Assembly: GCA_003427395.1 (NCBI GenBank)
Contig: BFEA01000007.1
Coordinates: 1,262,677-1,326,676 of the forward strand
Direction of reading: 5' to 3'
From: Chara braunii
Taxonomy: Eukaryota > Streptophyta > Charophyceae > Charales > Characeae
DNA: 64,000 nt
Every line of letters begins with the position of its first letter. The stretch's first letter is position 1. Positions 1 through 9,420 of the stretch are shown one piece after another. Under the pieces are notes generated by a model. That model saw only the letters and a list, made by a program, of their open reading frames with translations, searched no databases and was not told the DNA's origin. The translations under genes and the position numbers were made by a program.

Positions 1-20
1 CAAGGAAGTCCTACGCAATA

Positions 21-329
21 ATGGATGATTGGGAGGAGGAAGCGAGAGTCATGTCAAGGGCAGATTATGATAAAAGATTGAGGAGAAAGATTGGCATGCC
101 GTTGAAGAATGCTCCTGGTGCAAGGGAAACTCCTGTTTTTGGTATCAAAGGGAATATAGTGCAGAATGTCGTGGATACTAGAGCTAAGCTCATGGTGAAG
201 GAATGGCGGGAAATCAAGAAGTTACGTGAGGCGAGGGACATCACCTACATCTCGAAGGAGCAAGGTGTTCGTGAGATACTGAACAGATCGGCGTGGGGTA
301 ATGACGACGGGTTCTCGGAAGAGACATGA
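21..329 (+). pseudogene. N-terminal fragment of the Penelope-like element ORF
   Basis: A 102-codon open frame rich in Arg, Lys and Glu that ends at a TGA. It has no domain I recognise. It lies just upstream of, and in the same direction as, the GIY-YIG and RT fragments, so I read it as the N-terminal part of the same protein. The following open stretch (326-547) is in another frame, so at least one frameshift separates them. The window edge may cut off further N-terminal sequence. Confidence 0.35.
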
Positions 330-547
330 GAGTGCAAAGACATCCAAGGCCAATGACGGTTTGTGCCCCCGGTACAACTCATCAAGGCTTACATCGTCAT
401 TCTTTTTCTTTGGGAACAACGATTTGGGGGCACACAAGAGTATCAAAACTGAGAATGATAACTGAGAAAGCCTCTACTGCTTGCAAAGTGTTGATAGCAT
501 TATTAGGCCATGTCCCGAGGGCGAGGAAGTTCCTAGACTTAGTGTGA
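326..547 (+). pseudogene. Linker fragment before the GIY-YIG domain, first copy of a duplicated segment
   Basis: Open frame of 73 codons. Its last part (from about residue 38, ending GHVPRARKFLDLV before a TGA) is the peptide that leads into the GIY-YIG domain. After the TGA the same frame continues with QNWKWYDFKQPVVYCHVSPWC before it runs into the repeated DNA. The 175-bp tandem duplication that follows shifts the frame, so this copy cannot join the nuclease domain as it stands. Together with 723-1145 it is the broken middle of the element's protein. Confidence 0.4.
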
Positions 548-785
548 CAAAATTGGAAATGGTATGATTTTAAGCAACCGGTAGTGTACTGTCATGTCTC
601 GCCATGGTGCAAGAGTATCAAAACTGAGAATGATAACTGAGAAAGCCTCTACTGCTTGCAAAGTGTTGATAGCATTATTAGGCCATGTCCCGAGGGCGAG
701 GAAGTTCCTAGACTTAGTGTGACAAAATTGGAAATGGTATGATTTTAAGCAACCGGTAGTGTACTGTCATGTCTCGCCATGGTGC
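436..785 (+). repeat. 175-bp tandem duplication, two apparently identical copies
   Basis: Positions 436-610 and 611-785 read the same by eye. Both contain GHVPRARKFLDLV, a TGA, and VVYCHVSPW. 175 is not a multiple of three, so the duplication disrupts the coding frame. Near identity means it is either recent or an assembly artefact. Confidence 0.9.
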
Positions 786-1145
786 ATGAAAGCGTATATT
801 GGTAGGTCCATTAGAGTTGTGGCCGAAAGATGGTGGGAACAAGTCGTTAGGTGCACGACATCAAGAACGGAGGATAGAGCGTCTTTGCTTTACAAGTGGC
901 TGGGAAAATCCAGTTGGAGAAGATATGTTGTTATTCCTATTGCTACTTCGGAAGTCAGTGGACTAGGGTACTTAGAGAAGAAACTCATAAAAAGGTTTTC
1001 CCCGTCACTTAACATGGTAGGTGCAAGACATAAAGGGAACGCGACGAAGATACCGGGAAGAAGGGAAAGACAATCGCCGGTAGCTAAAGGCAAGGAAAAG
1101 GATGTGGCGAAGCGGACACGCATTATTGTTTTTCGGAAGAAATAG
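723..1145 (+). pseudogene. GIY-YIG endonuclease-like domain
   Basis: The frame is open from just after a TGA at 720-722 to a TAG at 1143-1145. The GIY-like strand reads VVYCHVSPW and the YIG strand reads KAYIGRS, about ten residues apart. An Arg/Trp-rich helix follows (RVVAERWWEQV), then a late ExxLI block (LEKKLIKRFSPSLN). That matches the GIY...YIG...R...E...P.LN order of the superfamily, which makes nicks in DNA; in Penelope-like elements it would cut the target for reverse transcription. A basic tail of about 50 residues follows. The first strand has VYC in place of GIY, so activity is uncertain. I see no ATG; the only upstream start is a GTG at 759. Confidence 0.6.
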
Positions 1146-1626
1146 TAGTTCCCTTGGTAATACTAGCTTACATGTGTTTGGACTCACACTACAGAGAGGG
1201 AAAAAAACAGATTCAGATCGTTAGCGAAGTTGGCAAAATCTGGGGAGAGGACTGGTCGTTAGTAAAGAGATTGTTTGGTACCTCGACAGTTGTAACATAG
1301 GCAGGAAAGATAGCTCTATCCCACACAAAAACTTGGTTTGAGGATAGGGTTTACTTTTGGATTGCCCCCATCGTCCTCACAAAAAACTCGAGGGACCGAG
1401 GGAAAGGGTATCTACGACAACTATTAGAAATGCCTTTCAAGCGGAAGGAATTGTCGATTTTGTCTGTGGATAGACTTATGTATCTCTAACACTGTGCTAG
1501 TTCGTTCAAGGAAAAGGAAAAGAGGAGAACGATCAAAGACTTCCTAGGAAAGGTAGTGGGTAAGAAAGCTTGTGTAAATATCCGGAAGCGGATCACTGTT
1601 TGGACTAGGTTCAGTAGCGAGGTAAC
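1146..1626 (+). pseudogene. Decayed linker between GIY-YIG and RT domains
   Basis: There is no long open frame, but coding-like peptide segments remain, separated by stops (for example IVSEVGKIWGEDWSLVKRLF near 1220-1280, and KRRTIKDFLGKVVGKKACVN near 1520-1580). They lie between the nuclease and RT pieces in the same orientation. I read this as the mutated inter-domain part of the same element. Confidence 0.35.
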
Positions 1627-2193
1627 ATGAATGTAGCTGAGAAGCCGGAATTAACATGTACGTGCAAACACTATGATCTGCCCGTCCTTAGTGGCCACAT
1701 ACTCGCAAGGATAGCAGATATCCAAGGGTTGTCAGCCCTGACTCTCAACGGTAAGATCGTCGTCCGTCCCAGATTCGATACGATGGAGGAAGAAGTCAAC
1801 GAGCTCCAGACTGATAGTTGCTTCACGTCAGAGCGGAACGAGCGCGGCGATTCGGATGAAGGGTTGGTCTTCGCCGTCAAAAGACAGTTCAAGAACCTGC
1901 TGCAAGTTGATAGGAATGCAAGTGACCAGGTGCTGATGTGTCCCTCCAAGTACCATCACGGCCTGGATAAGATGTTTTCCTGGAGCGTGACATACGATGA
2001 GGTTAACAACAGCGAGTCAAAAACGTTGAAGAAGATGAAGCGGGAGTTTGTAACTCGGGACCTGCACAAGTTGGTGAAATGGGACTCAAGAGAGAAGATG
2101 GGTAAACCGTACGTGTTGCCCAAGCACAAGGACCTTACAAGGACCTTGAGCGATGGCGGACCATTGCCCCTACTTGTAGCGAACCCACAATGA
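1627..2193 (+). pseudogene. CxC segment and N-terminal part of the reverse transcriptase
   Basis: An open frame of 188 codons begins at an ATG. Near the start it carries CTCKHYD (a CxC motif). Near residues 160-170 it has GKPYVLPKHKDLTR, resembling the conserved Lys-rich block before the RT fingers. The residues after it (GPLPLLVANPQ) sit where an RPI-type motif is expected but do not match it well. It stops at a TGA, and RT-like sequence continues in another frame from 2190. The function would be priming and cDNA synthesis of the element; this copy cannot do so because the catalytic YxDD region is absent downstream. Confidence 0.45.
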
Positions 2194-2335
2194 CCGCGAG
2201 CCGATGGGTTGTGAGAGCTCTCAACCACCTTTTGAAGAAGTTATCCGGGGCTTGGCATTTCAACGTTACTGCAACGACCATGCTCAAGCAAGACTTGGAG
2301 AGAGCGGAGAAGTCACATATGTTTAACGAAGTGAC
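2190..2335 (+). pseudogene. Reverse transcriptase finger fragment, 3'-truncated
   Basis: A short frame reads TASRWVVRALNHLLKKL and then WHFNVTATTMLKQDLERAE, like the ASRW/ALN.LL helix after the first RT motif. After about 2335 the sequence changes to repeated ATTCCGTTCTTGA-like runs with no RT similarity, so the element is truncated before the palm motifs. Confidence 0.4.
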
Positions 2336-2340
2336 GATGA

Positions 2341-2745
2341 CGCTGTGTGGTCACATTCTTGAATCGTTCTTGATTCCGTTCTTGAATCCGTTCTCGATCC
2401 CGTTTAACATGCCCACGGTCTTGATCTTGTTCATGATCACACACCTTCTTCTTTTTTTTCCTTCTTCGAAACCCGAACAGTGGCGCAAAGAGGATCAATT
2501 TCCTTGACTACGGCTCCTCACCTTCTCCCATCGGTAAAATTCTCTACGTTTTCTAGGGCTGCCGTTTGTTCGCACTTTACTAGATCCACCCTTTCTCGAT
2601 CGGTCATCCCAACAGAACTGCGGCCCCTCTGCTACTCCGACCCTCCTTGTGCCCCCATCTATTCACTCGATGTAGCGGACCTCTGGTTGGCCTATGAGAC
2701 CAACCCCTTGGCCTGTTCACACATGCCTGTGTTGTATTCGGGGTA
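2341..2745. other. No gene seen; short ATTCCGTT/GATCTTG iterations
   Basis: Near 2360-2450 short variants of TTCTTGATTCCGTTCTTGAA repeat. The rest is ordinary sequence with no coding or RNA feature I can support. Confidence 0.4.
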
Positions 2746-2819
2746 GTGCAGTGCAGTCCAGTCCAGTACCTCTGTCGATACCAGCCAGTCCAGTCTAGTC
2801 CCGTCAGTCCGCTGGGGTA

Positions 2820-2985
2820 TACCCCAAATGTTGTCTGTTTTCTGATTCATTCTGCATTCGCACAGTTTGGAGTATGTGCGTTGGAGTCAGGCGTGGGAGC
2901 TGCGCTGTGCCATCTCGCTCCCCCTTCTTCCTCCATCTCCATCTTTGTCCCAGGCGGAGCACCACACCTGGTGGGTCCGCCACAC
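2820..2985 (+). mobile_element. LTR end fragment adjoining a primer-binding site
   Basis: The 3' boundary is set by the primer-binding site at 2986; the LTR appears to end ...CCGCCACA just before it. The 5' end is not resolved. I did not find a second LTR copy. The sequence between the site and the 3499 gap contains no gag I recognise, so this is a truncated or solo-type remnant of another LTR retroelement. Confidence 0.4.
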
Positions 2986-2998
2986 TGGTATCGGAGCC
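2986..2998 (+). promoter_or_regulatory. Retroelement primer-binding site (initiator tRNA-Met type)
   Basis: TGGTATCGGAGCC matches the plant retroelement consensus TGGTATCAGAGC, complementary to the 3' end of initiator tRNA-Met, with one A to G change. The same variant precedes gag in both gypsy elements of this window. Confidence 0.6.
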
Positions 2999-3366
2999 GG
3001 AACGCTCCTCGCTCCCACCCACCACCCCGCATAGCAGGGAAAACCGCCCCGCACAACAGGGAAAATAGCAAAACCCGATACCAGGGTTTTTGGCTGTTTT
3101 CCGGGCGGCTTTTGATGAAAACGAGGGAAAACAAACGCTGTAGCAGGAGAGCGACACGTGGCGAAAAAAACACGTGCCGTCACGATCGCGTGCGCACAAG
3201 CGCCAAGGCCAAGGCCGCCGTACGCGCGCGCCACGTGCCCACGCTGCCTCGCCCCGCCCTGCTCCTGGACTATGCCAAAGTCGCCGCACGAGCGCGTCAC
3301 GCGCTCACGCTTCCCCGCTGCCCCGCCTCGCCCCGCTCCCGGATTATATTATAAAGATCCGAGATT

Positions 3367-3455
3367 TTGCTGCTGTCGGGGTTTGAACCCGGGCAGCTGT
3401 TGGGCTTGCGCGTGCGTAGCTGTCGTGGTAACACACTCGCCATACTGTTTGTATG
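3367..3455 (-). ncRNA. Possible tRNA-derived (SINE-like) sequence
   Basis: On the minus strand, CGGGTTCAAACCCCG looks like a Pol III B box in a T-arm hairpin. About 45 bases upstream, TGGCGAGTGTGTTACCA resembles an A box. A full cloverleaf does not fold by eye, so this is at most a tRNA-derived repeat. Confidence 0.25.
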
Positions 3456-3498
3456 GCTTGGTAGCGTGACACACTGCTGTTGAAGAGGTGCGTGGTAG

Positions 3499-3723
3499 NN
3501 NNNNNNNNNNNNNNNNNNNNNNNNNNNNNNNNNNNNNNNNNNNNNNNNNNNNNNNNNNNNNNNNNNNNNNNNNNNNNNNNNNNNNNNNNNNNNNNNNNNN
3601 NNNNNNNNNNNNNNNNNNNNNNNNNNNNNNNNNNNNNNNNNNNNNNNNNNNNNNNNNNNNNNNNNNNNNNNNNNNNNNNNNNNNNNNNNNNNNNNNNNNN
3701 NNNNNNNNNNNNNNNNNNNNNNN
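3499..3723. other. Assembly gap (225 N)
   Basis: A run of N. Any open frame spanning it is meaningless. The flanks hold near-direct repeats of CTAGGGGGCTG, at about 3758 and 3829. Confidence 0.99.
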
Positions 3724-4426
3724 CAGCTTGCTCTGAAGACTGAAGACCCCCCTCGCTAGGGGGCTGCACCACATTATTTTTTTACTATTTTTGTACTGCT
3801 GTTGCAGCAGCTCGAGATTCCCCCCCTGGCTAGGGGGCTGTGTGACTGTGGCAGTAGGGTGGTTGATTAAGATCTCAGCCAACCCTAGATCATCATCATC
3901 ATCCTTTTTATTGCTGCGGCATCAGGCCAGCAACACCTTGAAGGCGCACAGGATCTTGGTAGTGCTTTGCTCTTGGCCAATCAAGAGTCTGGTATTATTT
4001 CTCTCCACTAACCTACTCTCCCCCAATCCCTTTTCTCTTTCCCCCCATCATCTAATTATCCCTTCTCACTCTACCACTACCCTCCTCCCACCTTCCTCTT
4101 CATTCATCTCCCACCTCCCTACTAATCTCATTTTCCCCATTTCCCACTTCACTCTTTCTCTCTCTCCCACCTATTTCTCTCTTCTTCATCACTTTTTCAT
4201 CCCCTTGGCCCCCCCTACTTCGAATTTTTCTGTTTTTTTGTTTTTCTCTTTCTTTTTGATTTAAATCTTTTCATTTCTCCAAAAGTTCGAATCATCTTAT
4301 TTCCCTCCCTCCTCTCTCATTTTTTGATTTATTTTATTTTCTTTTTATTTATTCTGAAAATTTGAATTTCTTTGCTGCACCCTTAAATCTGATTAGGAGT
4401 TGGTCATTCTTGCTTTTCGGCACACA
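3724..4426. other. Pyrimidine-rich DNA, no gene seen
   Basis: CT-rich and T-rich tracts dominate 3990-4380. The open frame through them is a composition artefact. Confidence 0.5.
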
Positions 4427-4806
4427 ATTTGGACCCCGTGGGGGTAACGAAGTGCTGCTGAAATTTTCTGTTTTTCTTTCACTTAGTATTTTTCACCACA
4501 TTTTGACCCCTTGGGGGTAGCGAAGTGCTGTCAAAATCTCCTCATTTTACTTAGTTTTTTTTTCTTGACGGTACACTTCGACCCCATCGGGGTAACGAAA
4601 TGCTGCCAAAATATTTGAAAAATCAGACACTTCATTTCTCTCCACCTGGTCATCTACTTATTTACTTATTTATTTATTTATTTATTATTTATTTTTTAAA
4701 ATTTTGAATTTGCGGCATTTTGAAAATTTGTGTGCTTATCTTGGTCTCTCATTTCCCTTGGCACATTCTTGACCCCATGGGGGGTAGAGAAATGCTGCCG
4801 AAAATT
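4427..4806. repeat. Four iterated hairpin-forming motifs
   Basis: Copies at about 4427-4466, 4500-4537, 4575-4614 and 4763-4806 share the pattern GACCCC, two to four bases, GGGGTA, then CGAAGTGCTG, with A/T-rich outer arms. In each, CCCC pairs with GGGG; flanking CTTCG/CGAAG and GGCA/TGCC can extend the stem in some copies. The first three starts are about 73-75 bp apart and the fourth about 188 bp further on. They lie 430-800 bp upstream of the broken ORF at 5239. Their role is unknown. Confidence 0.7.
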
Positions 4807-4992
4807 CTAAAAAAATAAATATTATTTATCTCTTCGTATTTTATTTTCTTATTTTTTAAATTATTTTTATTATTTATTTATTTCCTTATTTATTTTTATT
4901 TTTCTCCAGAATTTTTGTTGGTTATTTATTTTTCCTCCCGCATTTCCCCCCTATGCTTGCTATTTTATTCTCTTGATTAGGTAGCCGGTACC

Positions 4993-5070
4993 GTACCCTA
5001 ACCACTCAAACTCCGGTTAGGGTTTTCTTAGGGTTTTTCTAGGGCATAGGGTTTTCCTAACCCCCCTACG
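4993..5070. repeat. Interstitial telomere-like motifs
   Basis: CCCTAACC and several TTAGGGTTTT variants occur within 75 bp. They are imperfect relatives of the plant telomere unit TTTAGGG. They could be a short interstitial telomeric patch or telo-box-like promoter motifs, given the ORF 170 bp downstream. Confidence 0.4.
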
Positions 5071-5238
5071 TTCCCTTCTCATTCGACCACCCTGGATCCG
5101 AACTACTCCTCCCCCTTTGACGGCGCCCGCGCTTGATTTACTAGCGCCGCCTGTCGACTTCTATCGCAGAACTCCCCCCACGCCCTCCGCTCATGTGGAC
5201 CTCCCCCGGGCCTCTTTAGACCGGCCCGTTACCTCCCT

Positions 5239-5724
5239 ATGGCCGACGAAGTGTCACAAGCCGCCGAGGCGGCGACAACCTCGGCATCGGGCTCCACACC
5301 CGTGCCGACGGACCAGGGCCATCAGCCCCAGGGGGATCTGCACACCCTCATCACCTCCCTCCTTGCGCCCTTACAGGCGCAGATGGCGACTCTTGTCGCT
5401 GGCTTGCGGCAACTCTAGGACGTTGGTCGTCCTTCCTCTTCTCACTCCCTCTCTTCTCCTGGTTCCCAGTCCGGGTCCCCCGTCCTCCGATATGGTGGCC
5501 ACGACGGAGCTTCCTCCTCTGCCGCCCCCGACCCGGCCATCCTGGTGACCGTCCCCCTACTGGATATATCTGGATACGGCTTCCGTCCACATAAGGTTGA
5601 CGACATCAGAAAAACACCATGTCCAACTTATTTTCAGGAAATTTCAGCATCGAGTAGCCCGAACATGCCTTACCGCAGGGGATCAACCTCGATTACAGCC
5701 ACGAGCTTCACCCTGTGCTTATGA
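5239..5724 (+). pseudogene. Ser/Ala/Pro-rich ORF with one internal TAG, possible retroelement gag start
   Basis: From an ATG the frame MADEVSQAAEAATT... runs 59 codons to a TAG at 5416-5418. It continues in the same frame for about another 100 codons to a TGA at 5722-5724. The first part is acidic, Ala/Thr-rich and includes DLHTLITSLLAPLQAQM, a likely amphipathic helix. The second part is Ser/Gly/Pro-rich. This composition is common at the start of retroelement gag-like proteins, but I recognise no domain. One stop in an otherwise open 161-codon frame suggests recent inactivation. Confidence 0.35.
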
Positions 5725-5776
5725 GCAAAATGAGGATGAATCCCCCCCTAGAATGCAGGCTCATGTCTCTCTCTTT

Positions 5777-5778
<2 letters not shown>

Positions 5779-5830
<52 letters not shown>
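5779..5830. repeat. (CA)n microsatellite
   Basis: Uninterrupted CA dinucleotide run of about 52 bp. Confidence 0.95.
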
Positions 5831-5831
<1 letters not shown>

Positions 5832-6931
5832 TTCTCTCCTGCGCACTCGCGTTCTCCCACTCGCTTGGTCTGTCCGCTCAGTTTCNGAATGACGCGGTCC
5901 GAAGGGTCCCACCCTCACATTTCAAGTCACCTCCGACGGCTCCCTAGAGATTTCCGTCATTTTGCTTAGGCCGCCCTTATTTTTTAAGGGCGGATCCTAC
6001 AAGTGAAGTGAAGTGAAAGAACTGACCAGCAAAATCAGTTTCTGCGTGAGAATAGTATAGCAAGATACACCCATGAAAGCCAACTATTACGCACGTTATA
6101 TTTTGAGGAAAAAAACAAACCAGAGGAATCGACCGAAAGATACACCAAGTAAAAACAGGATTGATCCAACACTCGCGAGAACAAACTCGCACCACACATC
6201 ACGCGGTCTCTCCTCAACGCATTTCGCCTACCCCGCACGTAGTCTCATCAGGAGGATTCTACCCAACAAACCAAGTGCTCAAAGCATGGAGGTTAATCCT
6301 GCAGCCTACCTCCTTATATAGAACATCATCCTACACCTACCCTCGACCGATTACAAATACATCGAACACCCTGCGTCAAGGAAGAAGTGGAGAAGTGAGC
6401 ACCCGCGTGGAGAACCCGAGGGTGATGACAAAGCAACGGCGATCTCAACCGTGCAAAGAGCACGTTCAGTCCCAAATCCGCCATTGGCCTCATGCCTTCA
6501 GGTTCCTGTACACAAAAAAAAATGAAGATCAACAAAAAAAGACCAAAATCTGGAAACATTTCGAAGTTCGTTTTCATCGTGATTAGAGTGTGGTGGAATG
6601 ATAATTTTCTAAGAATCCTTACATTTCAAGTGGTGTCGAACGAGGCCCTAAGTTAAGACAAAAACCTTTTTTTTTTTTTTTTTTTTTTTTTTGAGGTGTT
6701 TTGAGGTCATTTGAGATACCGGGGCCATTACTCGGCTTCGACTAAGAACAATTTGTGAACACGATGAGATTCAGAAACATGGGCAGGATCCTGAGTATGT
6801 AATGACCTATTAGGGAATTACTCATGCAATAACCTGCCACAAAGGTCCTACGAATGCTCACTACCTTCAGGTTCCCTAACAAACCCTTTTAAGACTTCCC
6901 AACACCGTCTTACTCCTTGCTAAGGTCTTCC
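5831..6931. other. No gene seen; poly-T run at 6670-6702
   Basis: Mixed sequence with one ambiguous base (5886) and a long T run. The short open frames have no recognisable content. Confidence 0.4.
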
Positions 6932-7620
6932 AGGCCTCATGCCCCCACCCTGCTAGGTTACAGGGCAACACAACTCGCCCCAACTCCGAGCAGCATCATC
7001 CCAGCAGCAACCCTTGGTCGTCCCTTGGGATGCCCACCCCAAAGCATCCCCAGATCTCTCTACTAGGCCTTATGCTCCTGCATCAACAGGTTACAGGGCA
7101 ACACCCCAGCACCGGCCAGCGTCGTTCTGACATCGAACGACCATAGATCACTGAGTATAACAGCATCGAAACCGCCTAAGATGGATTGCTAAGGAAACCT
7201 AAAGTCCTAAGACATTCATAAGAACAACCGGCTTTTTTTTTTTTTTTTTCATTCAGACTCTACCAAGTCAATAGAATATCTGTGTCAAAAAGTCTTCCCA
7301 TCACAAATCAGATAGGTGAAACCTATTCAATCCACCTACGACCACCACCAGCATGGCTAATTTCAGCACGAACCGAAGCTTTTCCAGGCCTCATGCTCCT
7401 ATCAGGTTAGGTTACAGAGTTGCACCACCTTGCTACAACACCAGCCAGCATTGCTCTAGTTACGACCCCCAATAACCACTGGGATTGCCCTTGCAAACAG
7501 CCCCCCAGAGCTCCCTACCAGGCCTCACGCCCCCACTAAGGTAGGTCATCGAGTTGCGCCACCTGGCTCCGGCTCGGACCAGCGTTGCTCGAGCATCGGT
7601 CTTCGAGGGCCACCGACTTT
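6932..7620. repeat. 133-bp repeat units (four, interrupted)
   Basis: Units begin with AGGCCTCATGC or a close variant at 6932, 7065, 7386 and 7520. Spacings are 133, 321 and 134 bp. Each has a following GGTTACAGGGCAACA-like block and a CCAGC block. Unrelated sequence with a T run fills 7150-7385. A reverse-complement relative occurs at 26895-27135. Confidence 0.7.
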
Positions 7621-8227
7621 TCAACCACCCCTCGCAGGATCACAGATGGCTTGCCAGATAACACCTATTCCTACAACCTCCTCGAGAGGCAACCAAATGG
7701 TAAGCTATAGTAAACTGGATGATAGATTTCTTCGAGAGAGATGGTCCCTCCCTCCCCCTACCCCTTCCCCCTCAGCCCTACACTGCCTCCGCCGAGGAGA
7801 GTCACCCACTCTCCCTCGGCCCCAATATAGGACCAATCCTCTCCCTCCCTTTTCTCAAGAGCACGCAGTTCCCACCTAAAGCATGCCCCCCCGCACCTTG
7901 CCCATTTCCGCCTCTGCAGGGACTGATGTTGACCCACACACATTCCCTGCCCCAGAATAAGGCAACCCCCTACTCCGCCCCTACCCTCTTTGAGACATTC
8001 ACCCCCCACCTTGCGATGCCCCTGCAGGGTAGAGCTCCCCCCACCCCCTTCCCGCCGTTCAGCCCTCCGGGAACAATCCGATCCAGCCGACTACAATTAT
8101 TGATGACACACTTACCAAAATATCATTCACTTGGATTTTGTTGATGACGATGGACAACACCCTGAAGACGATGATAATGAGAATGATGGTGGCAACCAAC
8201 TCACCTGCTGATACAGAGCAACATCTA
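7621..8227. other. Pyrimidine-rich, no gene seen
   Basis: C/T-rich sequence gives long but low-complexity Pro-rich open frames. I see no domain and no splice-supported gene. Confidence 0.4.
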
Positions 8228-8331
8228 ATGAAAACAAGCTGATGATGATGATGAAAATGATGAGAATGAAAACGGAATGATGATGCTGATCATACCAAAG
8301 AGCAGCACCAACAGCCCCTATGATTACAAAC

Positions 8332-8368
<37 letters not shown>

Positions 8369-8540
8369 GATGATGTTGATGATATTGATGACGCAGTGAT
8401 GATGATGATGATGGTGATGTAAGTAATGATGATGATGATGATGATGATGATGATGCTGATGAAGATGATGACGCACAACGCCCTATGATGGCTACAAGAT
8501 GATGATGTGTGATGATGAGCACCTTGGATGATAACCTAAA

Positions 8541-8589
<49 letters not shown>

Positions 8590-8600
8590 ATGATGATGAC

Positions 8601-8642
<42 letters not shown>
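8228..8642. repeat. GAT/ATG trinucleotide repeat array
   Basis: Long GATGAT tracts at about 8332-8368, 8396-8470 and 8540-8642. They are separated by short unique bits, two of which contain ACGCCCTATGATG. The open frames through this (poly-Ile, poly-His/Ser) are artefacts of the repeat. Confidence 0.95.
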
Positions 8643-9057
8643 CAACGCCCTATGATGACGTCAAGCTTTGCCAACCGTGCCGTATGATGGAGAGATATTT
8701 GATGATGGTGATACAACAATGAGTGACGAGCAGCACCCCTGATTCACGGCCCCTCGATAATAGTGATGATATACGCTTGCTCCCGCCCTGCAGGAGGTCG
8801 GGCCCAGCATCGGTCAGAATGTATCTTCCGCTAAGACACGGAAAGATACATCGCCTGATGCAGTGATTCGTAGGTGTCACTCGCCCTTTGTTTCACCCTC
8901 TACTACTTACCTGCCTGCTGCTACCATGAAGGTGCAACTACTGCCAGAAGCACCGCTTAACAAGAGCTCGCACCATCGAGATGGAGAGCACAACCAGGCG
9001 ATGAGCGGGAGATGGCGACTTTTGAATCCCGAAGAACTAGTCATGTAAGATTGATAT
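8643..9057. other. No gene seen
   Basis: Ordinary sequence between the trinucleotide array and the transposon at 9066. The 61-codon frame at 8863-9048 has no recognisable feature. Confidence 0.35.
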
Positions 9058-9065
9058 GTCGAGAC

Positions 9066-9412
9066 CTGCGTACACGACGAACGTGTTCGCGCCCCTTCAC
9101 GTTCGCGTGAACGTGTTCGCGCTTTTGCGTGAACAACTCGCAAACATGTTCGGGCAAACATTTGTTTTTCGTAAAAAAAAAAAAAAAAAGTTCGGTTTTT
9201 TATTTTTAACTCATGATTGGTTACGAATTGGAACATGACTCCAAAGCAGAAGTTGCTTGTATTTTTATTTTACCTAACATATATTGTTTTCAGATTTTCT
9301 TGAGACCTTTTTTTTTTTTTTTATGTTCGCGTTCGGAGGGTTTTGGGCGCTTGTTCGCGTTCGTGCGAACATGTTCGTGTTCGCCTCCGAACGCGAACAC
9401 GGTGCTACGTAG
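9066..9412. mobile_element. Non-autonomous DNA transposon (hAT-like MITE), copy 1
   Basis: The 347-bp element is bounded by CTGCGTACACG at the left and the inverse of CTACGTAGCACCG at the right. Several subterminal GTTCGCG/CGCGAAC repeats are present at both ends. The direct repeat GTCGAGAC flanks it exactly (9058-9065 and 9413-9420), a perfect 8-bp target duplication. The core has A-runs, T-runs and an ACTCATGATTGGTTACGAAT block shared with the copy at 37688-37915. An 8-bp duplication is characteristic of hAT transposons. It encodes no transposase. Confidence 0.85.
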
Positions 9413-9420
9413 GTCGAGAC

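Larger units (their letters stand above)
1..2340 (+). mobile_element. Decayed Penelope-like retroelement with N-terminal GIY-YIG (permuted order)
   Basis: Coding fragments in one orientation run through the first 2.3 kb: an unrecognised basic N-terminal piece, a GIY-YIG nuclease-like domain, a linker, a CxC-containing segment and the start of a reverse transcriptase. The order nuclease then RT resembles the permuted Penelope-like elements (Chlamys/Naiad type) rather than the classical RT then GIY-YIG order. The fragments are broken by stops and frameshifts, and the RT stops before its catalytic palm motifs near 2335. The left end lies outside the window. Family assignment is inference from motif order; a GIY-YIG-bearing LINE-like element is the alternative. 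Confidence 0.55.

Noticed and set aside
2746-3354. 202-codon Pro/Arg-rich frame
   Set aside because: Runs through the LTR end and primer-binding site; long only because of GC-rich composition.
3344-3882. Open frames crossing the 3499-3723 N run
   Set aside because: They exist only because N codons are not counted as stops.
8127-8645. 172-codon poly-Ile/His/Ser frame
   Set aside because: Translation of the GAT/ATG repeat; no gene.
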